DNA of 45,155 nt from Nitrospirota bacterium (GCA_016222925.1 JACRQB010000087.1:1-45155); one strand, 5' to 3'; shown: positions 8,127-16,866, counted from the first letter of the stretch. The notes: generated by a model from the letters alone, not told the origin. Made by a program: numbers and translations.

Positions 8127-8741
8127 TTAGCCTTGGGCTGGGGATGAGATCATGAGGACCTCATTTGAGCAGGGACTTTCTGCTTCGCTGTCTTCGCCTC
8201 CAAAGGCACTGATGGCAAAGAAATAGGGCGTATTAGGCTCGAGCCCGGTAATAATGGCTGGTGGAGCCTCGACGGATTGGCTTGCCTCATAGGAACAGGA
8301 GCCTGGTTCTCCGGAAGATTCCTTCCCGTAATAGACACGGTAACCGGTTACTGTGGGATCAGGGTTTACAGCCCAGGTCAACCGCGCGGTGGCCTCAGTT
8401 GGAGTGACGGGTAGGTCTTCTCCCTCAGGGCCTGCCACAAGAAGTTCAGGATCTGTCTCTGCAACCTCACTCGGGAAGGGTTCGATTTCTGTAGGTGCCG
8501 TAGAAATCGTCGGATCGTCTTGTTCATTTGCTGCGGTCTCAGTAGCAGTAGTGTCGGCCTCTGCGTTCTCACTCGGATGAGTGTTCGTTGGTGTAGAGAG
8601 AGAGGAAATGCTCGGTCCACCCTGTCCACTGTCGCTACACCCGGCAAGTGGGAGGACGATGGTGCTCAAAACTAACAAGGAGACCAATGCGATTGTGAGA
8701 TTCCGGAGAACCGGAATGATCGAACGTTTCGGTCTTAACAT
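8127..8741 (-). CDS. Lipoprotein with a fibronectin type III domain
   Basis: A 204-residue protein. After a basic N-terminus comes a hydrophobic segment (LTIALVSLLVLSTIVLP) and a lipobox LAGC, so the mature protein should start at the Cys near residue 35 and be lipid-anchored. A Thr/Glu/Ala-rich low-complexity linker follows (about 40-115), then one fibronectin type III domain: LTWAVNPDPTVTGYRVYYG, ITGLEPNTPYFFAISAFG, SPCSNEV. The Cys pair in the domain could form a disulfide. FN3 domains mediate binding and the ligand is unknown. GAGGAG lies upstream of the ATG. It is transcribed alone, with a 270-base AT-rich leader region and a hairpin after it. Confidence 0.8.
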   Translation of the reverse strand: MLRPKRSIIPVLRNLTIALVSLLVLSTIVLPLAGCSDSGQGGPSISSLSTPTNTHPSENAEADTTATETAANEQDDPTISTAPTEIEPFPSEVAETDPELLVAGPEGEDLPVTPTEATARLTWAVNPDPTVTGYRVYYGKESSGEPGSCSYEASQSVEAPPAIITGLEPNTPYFFAISAFGGEDSEAESPCSNEVLMISSPAQG

Positions 8742-9013
8742 AATATGAAATACTCCTCACTCATGAAGTGCGATGCGGCCAGCTGGCTTCAGTCAACTAG
8801 CAAGTCCACTAGGAACAATGTCCTGCGCATTAAGCAACTGTTGTGCCCATGTGAATGCTCAGGCAAGCTATTACTAATCAACAAGTTATATATTTTTTCG
8901 AACAAGAGAAACTGCTAGGTGTGAATGGTTCAACCTTCAAGTACCTACAACGCTCATAGCCAGGTAGGTTTTTCCAGTCACCGACTACTGTGACAAAAGA
9001 CTAACGGGAGATA
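8742..9013. other. AT-rich intergenic stretch
   Basis: No open frame of note. The AT-rich core (about 8870-8915) probably holds the promoter of the minus-strand lipoprotein gene, but I could not assign clear -35 and -10 boxes. Confidence 0.4.
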
Positions 9014-9862
9014 TCAAGAAGGGATCCGTCGTGGATCTCCGCGATCTCGAAAAAATCGAAACAGCAGGTAGCCGTTTATCAGAACTACGATCGACAATAT
9101 GCCGTAGGTTGTGAGGGTGGAGGCAAGGTGTAACTCAACTAACACGCGAGACAGACCGAAGCCTACTATTAACCCGTCGAATGCCATGCAAATGCGTCTG
9201 AATGTTTCAGGATCCATCAAGCGGATCAGATATGTACCGAGAGGAATTCCGATCATGACGCTGGGAACGATATAGGGGATTATTTCCATGCTGCCGGCAC
9301 TGTAGAAACCGATAAACCCGTAGGCAATGGCTGTGAGTGAAGACTCTGTCAGGCGAATAATCCCCAATGCCGCACGGAAGTCTTGTTTTGGATAGCCTTG
9401 ATTGTTAAAGAGGAGAGCCAAGGGGGGGCCGGAAATTGTCGTAAGGGAATAGAGGGTACCCAGCCCCACCCCAAATGGCACGCCTATAGCTTTTTCAGCG
9501 CGAATGGGTTTCCGAATGCCCGCTGCCTGAAGAAGAATCAAGGGCAGCAGAAAAAGATAGGTGACGAACTTGATCCATGCGGGCTGCACCAAAAAGAGAA
9601 GATAGCTGCCGATGCCGACTCCGACCGCCAGACCGCCAAGAATTGGAGCAACACGCCAGAAGACATTGGGGATGCTCTTTCGATTGATGAAGAGAACATA
9701 CGCGTTGATGACGAGTTCGATGAGCACGAGGGCCGGGTTCAAAATGCGATTGGTGAAAAATAAGAGGGCGACAGGAACCGTGATCGAGGAGAAGCCGTAC
9801 CCCAACGCGCCGTTCGCTGTGGCAGCGACAAATGTAATGAGGACAAGAACGACTACGTCCAT
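9014..9862 (-). CDS. TauE/SafE family membrane permease
   Basis: A 282-residue polytopic protein with about eight hydrophobic segments. It shows the family layout: an N-terminal GALGYGFSSITVPVALLFF repeat and a second repeat SGPPLALLFNNQG-PKQDFRAAL. TauE/SafE (formerly DUF81) proteins export sulfite, sulfoacetate or related anions across the inner membrane; the substrate here cannot be read from sequence. It starts six bases after the stop of the Rrf2 gene and must be its operon partner. As Rrf2 regulators often respond to cysteine, Fe-S status or redox, a sulfur-related role is a reasonable inference. Confidence 0.87.
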   Translation of the reverse strand: MDVVVLVLITFVAATANGALGYGFSSITVPVALLFFTNRILNPALVLIELVINAYVLFINRKSIPNVFWRVAPILGGLAVGVGIGSYLLFLVQPAWIKFVTYLFLLPLILLQAAGIRKPIRAEKAIGVPFGVGLGTLYSLTTISGPPLALLFNNQGYPKQDFRAALGIIRLTESSLTAIAYGFIGFYSAGSMEIIPYIVPSVMIGIPLGTYLIRLMDPETFRRICMAFDGLIVGFGLSRVLVELHLASTLTTYGILSIVVLINGYLLFRFFRDRGDPRRIPS

Positions 9863-9868
9863 GAGTGC

Positions 9869-10303
9869 TTAGCCTTTAGGATGGCCGGCGGCAAAGTCGG
9901 CAAGCGAATAATGATCGAGGATCCCAGCAATCGCATCACGGACTGTGCCCATTACTTGCTGTACGGGACAACGCGTCTTATTCGCATAGGGACAATCGCT
10001 GCATTTTTGGTACGCCGTCTTGCTGACGCAGCCGATTGGCGCCAGCGGACCATCGAGAATGCGTATGACTTGACCGAGGGTGATCTCGTTCGGCTGTTTA
10101 ATCAGGTCATATCCTCCGTTTACCCCACGTCGGCTGGAGACGAGTCCTGCTCGTTTGAGTGTGAGAAGAATCTGCTCCAAGAATTCAACAGGGATGTGCT
10201 GGCGATCGGCAATGTCGTGGCGCTGCAGCGTGGTCTTTTCGTGAGCGAGTGTGAGCTCCACCAACGCCCGGAGGCCGTATTCACTTTTTTTCGAGAGTTT
10301 CAT
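9869..10303 (-). CDS. Rrf2 family transcriptional regulator with Cys cluster
   Basis: A 144-residue Rrf2 protein: MKLSKKSEYGLRALVELT winged-helix start, recognition region IPVEFLEQILLTLKRAGLVSSRRGVNGGY, and a Cys-rich loop with C92, C101, C104 and C112. Three of these Cys are positioned like the [2Fe-2S] ligands of IscR/NsrR-type members, so Fe-S or redox sensing is likely. It leads a two-gene operon with the TauE/SafE permease. Its promoter carries a palindrome over the -10 box (see 10329-10362), which suggests autoregulation. It could instead be CymR-like (cysteine metabolism). Confidence 0.88.
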   Translation of the reverse strand: MKLSKKSEYGLRALVELTLAHEKTTLQRHDIADRQHIPVEFLEQILLTLKRAGLVSSRRGVNGGYDLIKQPNEITLGQVIRILDGPLAPIGCVSKTAYQKCSDCPYANKTRCPVQQVMGTVRDAIAGILDHYSLADFAAGHPKG

Positions 10304-10328
10304 AATCTAGAGTTAGTTTATCAACATT

Positions 10329-10362
10329 GATTACAATAGGGTAATCCGCAATGGTTCGTCAA
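10329..10362 (-). promoter_or_regulatory. Promoter with overlapping palindromic operator for Rrf2-TauE operon
   Basis: On the minus strand, TTGACG (10357-10362) and TATTGT (10333-10338) are separated by 18 bases, a good sigma-70 layout. The perfect inverted repeat GATTAC-N6-GTAATC covers 10329-10346 and therefore the -10 box, about 25 bases before the start codon. A bound dimer would block RNA polymerase. The factor is most simply the Rrf2 protein encoded next to it (inference). Confidence 0.6.
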
Positions 10363-10493
10363 GGTCAAAGTTTCTGAGATGAGCGACCTTCGGTAATCTC
10401 ACACGTTGTTCCGGCATCTACTCCCAGCTTTTATTCCCTCCCTGCATACATTAAGATAGGCGGCGGGTATCGTCCTTCTCCACGAGGCCATTT

Positions 10494-11855
10494 TTGAAAT
10501 CCAAGATTGTCTTTTCTTGCCAAACCTGTGGACATCAGGCGCCGCGGTGGCTCGGTCGCTGTCCTGACTGTGGTGGCTGGAATACCATGAAAGAGGAGCG
10601 GCAAGCGGCGACCGGAAAGGGTCGTCCTGCTGCCATGAAGACAGCTCAGGCCAAAGCCACGCCTATCGGTGAAATCGAAGTCGTGGGAGAGGATCGTCGG
10701 CTCACCCGTATTGGTGAATTCGATCGAGTTTTGGGAGGTGGAGTCATTCCGGGCGCGGTGATCTTGATCGGGGGCGATCCTGGAATTGGGAAGACGACAC
10801 TGCTCTTGCAGGCCTTGCCACGGTTGGCGACGAAGGAAGCGCCTGTTCTCTACGTCTCCGGGGAAGAGTCCCCTCGGCAGATCAAGATGCGTGGGCAGCG
10901 GCTTGGTATTGAACACCCACATTTGCTGATCTTGGCTGAAACCTCGCTTGAGCTGATCCTCAAAGCGGTGCAGGAAATTGAGCCGGTAGCGGTGGTGGTC
11001 GATTCGATCCAAACGGTGTACACCGAACAGATTACATCTGCCCCTGGCAGCATCAGCCAGGTGCAAGAAGTGGCCGGACAGCTCATGTGGCTTGCCAAGC
11101 GGGCTGGTGTGCCGGTCTTTATCATTGGGCATGTCACGAAAGAGGGGGCGATTGCGGGGCCACGATTACTTGAACATATCGTCGATACGGTGTTGTACTT
11201 TGAGGGAGATAAGGGGCACAGCTACCGGATTCTCCGCGCCGTCAAGAATCGTTTTGGATCGACGAATGAAATTGGGGTATTCGAAATGAAGGATACTGGG
11301 CTTGAGGAGGTGAGCAATCCATCAGAGCTATTTTTGGCGGAACGCTCTCAGCGGAGCACCGGATCGGTGGTCGTGTCGAGTCTTGAAGGGACGAGGCCGA
11401 TACTGGTTGAGCTGCAAGCCTTGGTTTCCACAACCACCTATGCCATGCCCAAACGAATGGCGAACGGGGTGGAGGTCAATCGAGTATCGCTGCTGCTCGC
11501 GGTCATGGAAAAACGGCTGGGCGTACATCTTTCTGGACAGGATGTGTATGTGAATGTTGTCGGAGGGATGCATATCGACGAACCGGCGATTGACCTGGGG
11601 ATCGTAGCGGCTGTCACATCAAGCTTGCGGGAGCTGCCTGTCGAGCCGGGGACGTTACTGTTGGGGGAGGTCGGTTTGGGCGGAGAGGTACGTGCCGTCA
11701 GCCAAGCTGAATTGCGCATTCGCGAGGCTGCGAAGATGGGGTTCAAACGATGCATTCTGCCTGAACGAAATCTGATGAAGATCGACCCTATCGACGGCAT
11801 GGAGCTCATTGGTATTCAGGAAGTGCGAGAGGCATTGGATGTGGTGTTGGCGTAG
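10494..11855 (+). CDS. radA: DNA repair/recombination ATPase RadA
   Basis: A 453-residue protein of normal family length. It has an N-terminal zinc finger (C9, C12, C23, C26), a RecA-like ATPase with Walker A GGDPGIGKTT (about 93-102), Walker B-type VAVVVDSIQT, the RadA-specific KNRFGSTNEIGVF motif, and a C-terminal Lon-protease-like domain (DVYVNVVGGMHIDEPAIDLG, LLGEVGLGGEVRAV). RadA helps branch migration and processing of recombination intermediates. The start is TTG at 10494, with GAGG six bases upstream. It is the first gene of a plus-strand run, transcribed away from the Rrf2 operon. Confidence 0.95.
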   Translation: MKSKIVFSCQTCGHQAPRWLGRCPDCGGWNTMKEERQAATGKGRPAAMKTAQAKATPIGEIEVVGEDRRLTRIGEFDRVLGGGVIPGAVILIGGDPGIGKTTLLLQALPRLATKEAPVLYVSGEESPRQIKMRGQRLGIEHPHLLILAETSLELILKAVQEIEPVAVVVDSIQTVYTEQITSAPGSISQVQEVAGQLMWLAKRAGVPVFIIGHVTKEGAIAGPRLLEHIVDTVLYFEGDKGHSYRILRAVKNRFGSTNEIGVFEMKDTGLEEVSNPSELFLAERSQRSTGSVVVSSLEGTRPILVELQALVSTTTYAMPKRMANGVEVNRVSLLLAVMEKRLGVHLSGQDVYVNVVGGMHIDEPAIDLGIVAAVTSSLRELPVEPGTLLLGEVGLGGEVRAVSQAELRIREAAKMGFKRCILPERNLMKIDPIDGMELIGIQEVREALDVVLA

Positions 11856-11949
11856 AGCACGGGAAGTGAGCTGCAGACAAGGCATGCTGCTCGTGCAGCG
11901 CGCACCCCAAATTCATCGAATGATGATCACAATGGGCGGTGCGCGTTGT

Positions 11950-12837
11950 ATGCGCGCAGTAGAGTCTCATCTGCCGCTGCTTCTTTGTAGAGGGGAGAAT
12001 CGTGGGAAAACAAGGTGGGCATATTTTGTAGGCTTGTGCATCGCGACCTTCATGTCGGCTGGTTGTACTCTCATGACGCCAAAAGAAGAACTCCCTCTCA
12101 GGCAGGTGACGGCGCAGGAATTGACGGCTCTTTTGCGTCATCGTGAAGCGGCCATCCAGTCCCTGAAGGGATTATTCAGCGCGAAAGTGCGGGGTGGGCT
12201 CATCCCCATTGCATCACGAATAGAGGGTACGGTCTACTACCGCCGTCCGAATGCGTTGCGGCTGAGAGGGTTTACTTCTCTTGGAAACGAGCTGTTCGAC
12301 TTTGCTCAAGCGGATGATCTGTACAGGCTCCGCTTGCCGCTGGAGGGAAAAACCTATAGTGGTCACCAGTCCGAGATGAAAGATGCAGGAAAATTGGCTC
12401 GATTCTCCCAGCTGAGTGTCTGGGCGGTCGGTGGCGTGTTGGGGACGAACGCTATTACCAGGGATGAAATGGTTAAGGTCGTGGAAGACAGAGGTCGATA
12501 TCGTCTCGACGTCTATGCGTCAGCACTCGAGGGAATGAGCCCATCGCGTTCGCCGATCCACCGCCTATGGTTTGACCGCCGATTGCTCGTGGTACAGGAA
12601 GAGTGGCTTGGGTCGAGTGGGGAGGTCGAGGCGACGATTCAGTATGACGATTTTAGGCCGCTCGAGGAGTTGAAAAGTATTCCAGCACAGGCCTTGGGTG
12701 ATCAGGATGTTCGGCTATTTCGCCCGTTCAAGATTTCTCTCGAAGATGGTCGCGGACAAGGCTCCGTGCAAGTCATCTTCCACGAGATGTATCACAATCA
12801 CGCGATACGGGCGGAAGACTTAGGTCAGATCTCATAA
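11950..12837 (+). CDS. LolB-like / DUF4292-type outer-membrane lipoprotein
   Basis: The hydrophobic stretch YFVGLCIATFMSAGC ends in a lipobox-type Cys, so the protein should be lipid-modified. The mature part starts with an amphipathic helix (TAQELTALLRHREAAIQSLKGLFSA) and then beta strands (SRIEGTVYYRRPNALRLRGFT, LFDFAQADDLYRLRLP). This is the pattern of LolB/LolA-fold lipoproteins and DUF4292, which bind lipids or lipoproteins. The exact role is not proven. The start is unclear: the frame is open back into radA. ATG 11950 is the nearest ATG before the signal segment, but a non-canonical start nearer the lipobox is possible. It lies six bases before tsaB. Confidence 0.65.
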   Translation: MRAVESHLPLLLCRGENRGKTRWAYFVGLCIATFMSAGCTLMTPKEELPLRQVTAQELTALLRHREAAIQSLKGLFSAKVRGGLIPIASRIEGTVYYRRPNALRLRGFTSLGNELFDFAQADDLYRLRLPLEGKTYSGHQSEMKDAGKLARFSQLSVWAVGGVLGTNAITRDEMVKVVEDRGRYRLDVYASALEGMSPSRSPIHRLWFDRRLLVVQEEWLGSSGEVEATIQYDDFRPLEELKSIPAQALGDQDVRLFRPFKISLEDGRGQGSVQVIFHEMYHNHAIRAEDLGQIS

Positions 12838-12843
12838 TCGTCG

Positions 12844-13622
12844 ATGAAAATCCTTGCGGTTGAAACAGCCACGACGTGGCAGAGTGTCGCGATTCTTGAA
12901 GACGACCGCATTGTCGCGATGCATGAGCAAGAGGCTGGTGGTGCGCAGGGCTCCCTATCGATCGATTGTTCTCTCAATCTGGATTGCGGCTTGGCGATCT
13001 GAGTGGTCTTGCCTGTTCGATCGGGCCAGGCTCGTTTACCGGTATTCGAGTGGGTATTGCCACGTGCCTAGGACTTCGGGGAGCCACAGGTCTTCCTCTC
13101 ACGCTGGTCCCGACACTGGAAGCCATGGCGAGGAATTTGGAAGCGGCGACCGTTCCCGTCTGTCCAATGCTGATCAGTCGTCGTGGGGAAGTGTACTGGG
13201 CGATTTTCCGTTGGACAGGGGATGGGCGATTTGATCGCGTTGTCAGTGAACAGGTTGGCCCCCCGGGCGCCCTCGCGCAGAGTCTCACCGAACCTACGTT
13301 GGTATTCGGGGCCGGCTGGTCGTCGATGGAAGCGGAGATTCGAGCGGCATTGCCTGCGTCGGTCACCGTGACGGTGGGACCACAGGACGTCTTCAAACCG
13401 TCGGCTATTCACGTCGCGCGTATCGGGCTGGAACGACTTCGATGCGGCGAAATTGCCGAAGATCTGGTGATGCCGCTGTATGTCCAGCGGACCGAAGCAG
13501 AAATCCAATACGAACGGTCCGGCGGTGTGTCGTCCGTTGTGAGACGTCGGCAGCGGGTTGACGCCAAAGTTGCCGAACGATTGGTTCGTGGGCGTCGGCG
13601 GTCGGATCGGCGGGACATGTGA
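12844..13622 (+). pseudogene. tsaB: tsaB (t6A tRNA modification) with a frameshift
   Basis: The N-terminal half-frame MKILAVETATTWQSVAILEDDRIVAMHEQEAGGAQG is a standard TsaB opening (ATG at 12844). It runs out of frame near 12945-12955 and stops at about 13001. The rest continues one frame off as PIDRLFSQSGLRLGDLSGLACSIGPGSFTGIRVGIATCLGL, the hallmark TsaB/TsaD-like segment, to a stop at 13622. A net loss of one (or four) bases explains it. TsaB forms the TsaB-TsaD-TsaE complex that makes N6-threonylcarbamoyladenosine at A37 of ANN-decoding tRNAs and is normally essential. tsaD is intact 10 kb downstream. An independent start at the TTG 12966 would lack the N-terminal strands. The position next to rimI is the usual one. 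Confidence 0.88.
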
Positions 13623-13634
13623 GCCGCTGCGGTG

Positions 13635-14123
13635 ATGTCTGAATTTCAAATTCTCCCAGCGACCCCGGATATGTTACCGGACATCCTTGCTTTGGAAGAG
13701 ACTTGCTTCTCATCCCCGTGGACGCGCAAAATGCTCGAGGCTGAGTTAACAAGCAATCAATTTGCACATTTTCTCGTCGCGAGGCGGCGAGAGGAGTCGA
13801 TACCACAGGCCGAACCCACGATTTTCGGGTACCATTGCTTCTGGATTGTCTTTGAAGAGCTGCGATTGATGAATTTGGCGGTACGAGAGTCGATGCGGAG
13901 AAGAGGGGTTGGAAGAGCGCTTGTCACCGAAGCCCTTCGTCTGGGATTAGAGCAAGCGGCTACTCGAGCCGTCCTCGAGGTCAGAGCCTCGAATGATCCA
14001 GCGTGTTCTCTCTATGCGCGTCTAGGTTTTGTCCAGATTGGTCATCGCCCTCGGTACTACACGAATCCCATTGAAGATGCCGTGCTGATGGAAATGCATC
14101 CGCTCGTGATATCGAGTGGCTAG
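13635..14123 (+). CDS. rimI: Ribosomal protein S18 alanine N-acetyltransferase RimI
   Basis: A 162-residue GNAT acetyltransferase: opening DILALEETCFSSPWTRKMLEAEL, the acetyl-CoA loop VRESMRRRGVGRALV, and EVRASNDPACSLYARLGFVQIGHRPRYYTNPIEDAVLME, which is characteristic of RimI (bL/S18 N-terminal acetylation). The open frame begins at GTG 13632; the adjacent ATG 13635 is the simpler start. It follows the tsaB remnant by 12 bases, the common tsaB-rimI arrangement. Substrate choice is assigned by family only. Confidence 0.88.
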   Translation: MSEFQILPATPDMLPDILALEETCFSSPWTRKMLEAELTSNQFAHFLVARRREESIPQAEPTIFGYHCFWIVFEELRLMNLAVRESMRRRGVGRALVTEALRLGLEQAATRAVLEVRASNDPACSLYARLGFVQIGHRPRYYTNPIEDAVLMEMHPLVISSG

Positions 14124-14195
14124 CAGCTGGCAAAGGTTTTGTTTTAGGGAGGTGGATCAGCTTCAACTGAGTCAATTTAACCAGGAGGTGTCGTT

Positions 14196-14435
14196 ATGTT
14201 GACGGAAGATGCGATTGTTGAACAACTTCGCCACTCCAACACCGAATTTCGGGAACTAGAAGCGTCCCACCATCGCCTGGACCTTGAACTGAACGAGCTG
14301 CAGAAGCGCCATGTCTTGACCCCGTCGGAAGAAATTGAGAAAAAGCGGATGCAAAAGGAAAAATTGGTGAAGAAAGACAAGCTTGCAGAACTGATTCGTC
14401 TCTACCGTGAGCACAGGCTCGAACCGGCGCGGTAG
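14196..14435 (+). CDS. DUF465 (YdcH-like) small helical protein
   Basis: A 79-residue, highly charged helical hairpin: LRHSNTEFRELEASHHRLDLELNELQKR then LTPSEEIEKKRMQKEKLVKKDKLAELIRLYR. This fits the DUF465/YdcH family, whose function is unknown. AGGAGG lies before the ATG with good spacing. It sits between rimI and tatC. Confidence 0.85.
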   Translation: MLTEDAIVEQLRHSNTEFRELEASHHRLDLELNELQKRHVLTPSEEIEKKRMQKEKLVKKDKLAELIRLYREHRLEPAR

Positions 14436-14480
14436 TAGGTTGATCGGCCACCGATTCTGCAGGCGGCTGAATCTGTCGAT

Positions 14481-15257
14481 ATGGAACAGGCCATTCATCC
14501 GCTCGCCTCCCACATCCAAGGCGTCAAGAGACGACTGATCATCATTGGTGCGACGGTCTTGGGTGCGTTGGTACTGACCTTCTCTTTTTCCGCCGAAATG
14601 GTGGCGTGGCTCAACCGACCCTTTTCAAACCAACTGGCGTTTTATGGCCCAACGGAGGCGCTGTTCGCTTCGATCAAGGTGTCGTTGTTGGCAGCCCTCA
14701 TTCTCAGTTTGCCGGTCATTTTTTATCAGTGTTGGAAGTTTATCGAGCCTGCTCTGTTGCAGAAAGAACAGCGTTGGGCCATCCCGCTCTTCATGGTGGC
14801 TGGGGGGCTGTTCGCGGTAGGGCTGGTCTTCTGCAATGTCGTGATTCTGCCGCTCGTGATCGATCTGTTCGTGAGTTTCGGACTCGATCGTGATATCACC
14901 CCTCAGCTGAGCGTTGGCACCTATATTGATTTTAACGTGAAATTTTTGCTCATCTTCGGCTGTGCGTTTGAGTTACCCTTAGTCATGAGTCTCGTGGCGA
15001 TGACTGGAGTGGTATCAGCGGATACGTTCGCTCGTTACCGCAAACATGCCATTTTGTTGTGTCTCATTGTCTCTGCCATCGTTACTCCTGATGCCACGCT
15101 CTTTACCATGCTTTTGATGGCGGTTCCCCTGATGGCGCTGTATGAGATCGGGATTCTCGGCGCTCGAATTTTCGGGCGAAAACCGGACTCAGGGGGGATC
15201 GATTTGCCGCTTGATCCGGATCTGCCGATGAATACCGCTGGAACGAGGCTACGATGA
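14481..15257 (+). CDS. tatC: Twin-arginine translocase subunit TatC
   Basis: A 258-residue polytopic protein with six predicted membrane segments. It has the family residues PTEAL (Glu at 60, after the first periplasmic loop), FYQCWKFIEPAL, and FELPLVM with Glu164, equivalent to E170 of E. coli. TatC is the receptor for twin-arginine signal peptides of folded exported proteins. No tatA or tatB is in the window. The stop overlaps the next gene's ATG by four bases. The C-terminal tail (DSGGIDLPLDPDLP) is cytosolic and unconserved. Confidence 0.93.
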   Translation: MEQAIHPLASHIQGVKRRLIIIGATVLGALVLTFSFSAEMVAWLNRPFSNQLAFYGPTEALFASIKVSLLAALILSLPVIFYQCWKFIEPALLQKEQRWAIPLFMVAGGLFAVGLVFCNVVILPLVIDLFVSFGLDRDITPQLSVGTYIDFNVKFLLIFGCAFELPLVMSLVAMTGVVSADTFARYRKHAILLCLIVSAIVTPDATLFTMLLMAVPLMALYEIGILGARIFGRKPDSGGIDLPLDPDLPMNTAGTRLR

Positions 15258-16333
15258 GGCATCGGACTGTAAAGGTTCAGTGCATACGCACGATTGCTTC
15301 TGTGATCATAATGTGGGGTGTTTTTCTCTGTCTGGGCGGCGGTGAGAGTCTCCAGGCTTCGGATCCGCTGAGGATTGCAGAGACGTCGACGGCCTCGGAG
15401 CCATCTGAACAATCTGCAGCCAGCGTGCAGGCTCTTGTGATAGGGAGTAATGGAGTCCTCTATGCCGGATCCTTCGGGCATGGGATTTTTCGAACCGTGG
15501 ATCGAGGCGCGACATGGGCTCCAGTAGGGGGTGGTATCACTGATCCGTTTATCTTGAGTTTGGCCTCCGCGAAAGACGGAGCCATCTATGCCGGTACCTT
15601 TCGTGGTGGAGTGTTTCGCTCACGAGACAAAGGGAACAGCTGGCAGCCAGTCAATGTGGGGCTCAAACGGCTTGAGGTCAAGGCCTTATTGGTGGTGGAC
15701 CATGAACTGTTTGCCGGTACCGGAGATGGCGTGTATCGCCTGCATGGCTCCGAAGATCGTTGGACGCCTGTGACGTCGGGGTTGGACGATATTCTGGTCC
15801 ATGCACTCGCTCGCTCTGCCGATGGAACTTTATTCGCAGGGACTTCCGGTCAAGGTATCTTTCGGTTTAGCCCTCGCTCTTCTGGCTGGGTACGCATGCG
15901 GCATGGATTGAAGGACCATGAAGGAATGATCGAAAATTTCATTCGTGTTCTTGTCATCGATCAGGATCAAAGTATTTTGGCCGGCACGTTCGACGGCGGG
16001 GTGTTTCGTAGTGCCGACAGCGGACTGACGTGGCGGCCAATCAGCCGTGCCCTGCCTAACGACTCCATCCGGGGTATTGTATTTAGTGACGAAGGAGTCG
16101 TCGTGGCAACCGGGAACGGAATTTTTAAGACCATCGATAAGGGCAAGCAATGGATTCCCCTCAATAAGGGCCTGGCGAGCCTTGCGGTGCAAGTGTTGAT
16201 CGGATCGGGTGATAAAGGTCTGTATGTGGGGACGAGTTCCGGGGTGTTTCGCAGCGATGATGGCGCCTCCTGGATAGCCGTCAATCAGGGGCTGGAGGTG
16301 GGAATCGCGCCCCCGCCATTTCTCTTTCGCTAA
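15254..16333 (+). CDS. Secreted Asp-box / BNR-repeat beta-propeller protein
   Basis: A 359-residue protein. A hydrophobic signal segment (TIASVIIMWGVFLCLGGG) is followed by about seven repeats of the form LYAGTxxGGVFRSxDxGxxWxPV, for example GIFRTVDRGATW, GVFRSRDKGNSW, GVFRSADSGLTW and GIFKTIDKGKQW. The SxDxGxxW Asp-boxes define a bladed propeller like that of Ycf48/HCF136 and sialidase-type folds. Binding rather than catalysis is expected. The arginines near the start are not a twin-arginine motif, so its coupling to tatC (ATGA overlap) does not make it a Tat substrate. Partner unknown. Confidence 0.85.
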   Translation: MRHRTVKVQCIRTIASVIIMWGVFLCLGGGESLQASDPLRIAETSTASEPSEQSAASVQALVIGSNGVLYAGSFGHGIFRTVDRGATWAPVGGGITDPFILSLASAKDGAIYAGTFRGGVFRSRDKGNSWQPVNVGLKRLEVKALLVVDHELFAGTGDGVYRLHGSEDRWTPVTSGLDDILVHALARSADGTLFAGTSGQGIFRFSPRSSGWVRMRHGLKDHEGMIENFIRVLVIDQDQSILAGTFDGGVFRSADSGLTWRPISRALPNDSIRGIVFSDEGVVVATGNGIFKTIDKGKQWIPLNKGLASLAVQVLIGSGDKGLYVGTSSGVFRSDDGASWIAVNQGLEVGIAPPPFLFR

Positions 16334-16353
16334 ATTTAGAAAGGATGAATGTA

Positions 16354-16866
16354 ATGGCTGAGATAGGCGAGAAAACACGGGCAACAATAGCCGTGACAAG
16401 TAAGGGACAACCCATGGGAGAAATCGTACTCAGGTTTTTCTCGGATGTGGCGCCTGGTCACGTCAATAACTTTGTGAAGCTTTCCAAGGATGGGTTGTAC
16501 AATGGGACGACATTTCACCGGGTCATTCCCGGGTTCATGATTCAGGGAGGGGATCCCAACAGTAAGAATTCCGACCGGTCATCCCACGGAATGGGTGGAC
16601 CTGGTCATAAAGTAAAGGCGGAGTTTAACAGCACGCCACACAAACGAGGTATTGTCTCGATGGCCCGTGCGAACGATCCGGATAGCGCTGGGTCACAGTT
16701 CTTTATTTGTGTCGCAGATGCCAATTTTCTCGATTGGCAATACACAGCCTTTGGGGAGGTGGTCAGCGGAATGGAGGTAGCCGATAAGATCGTCACTATG
16801 AAGCGTGACGGGCGAGACAATCCGCTGGAGCGAGCCGAGATGACCGTCACGATCAGCGAGGAGTAA
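16354..16866 (+). CDS. Cyclophilin-type peptidyl-prolyl isomerase
   Basis: A 170-residue cyclophilin domain: GEIVLRFFSDVAPGHVNNFVKLSKDGLYNGTTFHRVIPGFMIQGGDP, then NDPDSAGSQFFICVADANFLDWQYTAFGEVVSGMEV. The FHRV Arg, QGGDP and SQFFI motifs of the active site are present. No signal peptide, so cytosolic. I use ATG 16354 because AAGGA lies eight bases upstream; ATG 16345 lies directly on that site. It catalyses cis-trans proline isomerisation. The exact cyclophilin subclass is not assigned. Confidence 0.92.
   Translation: MAEIGEKTRATIAVTSKGQPMGEIVLRFFSDVAPGHVNNFVKLSKDGLYNGTTFHRVIPGFMIQGGDPNSKNSDRSSHGMGGPGHKVKAEFNSTPHKRGIVSMARANDPDSAGSQFFICVADANFLDWQYTAFGEVVSGMEVADKIVTMKRDGRDNPLERAEMTVTISEE

Noticed and set aside
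8936..8975. Possible terminator with arms ACCTAC/GTAGGT and TTTTT
   Set aside because: Only six pairs, a 14-base loop, and no gene upstream on the plus strand to terminate.
10431..11132. 233-codon open frame antisense to radA
   Set aside because: RadA is unmistakable on the other strand; the antisense product is rich in Arg, His and Pro without motifs.
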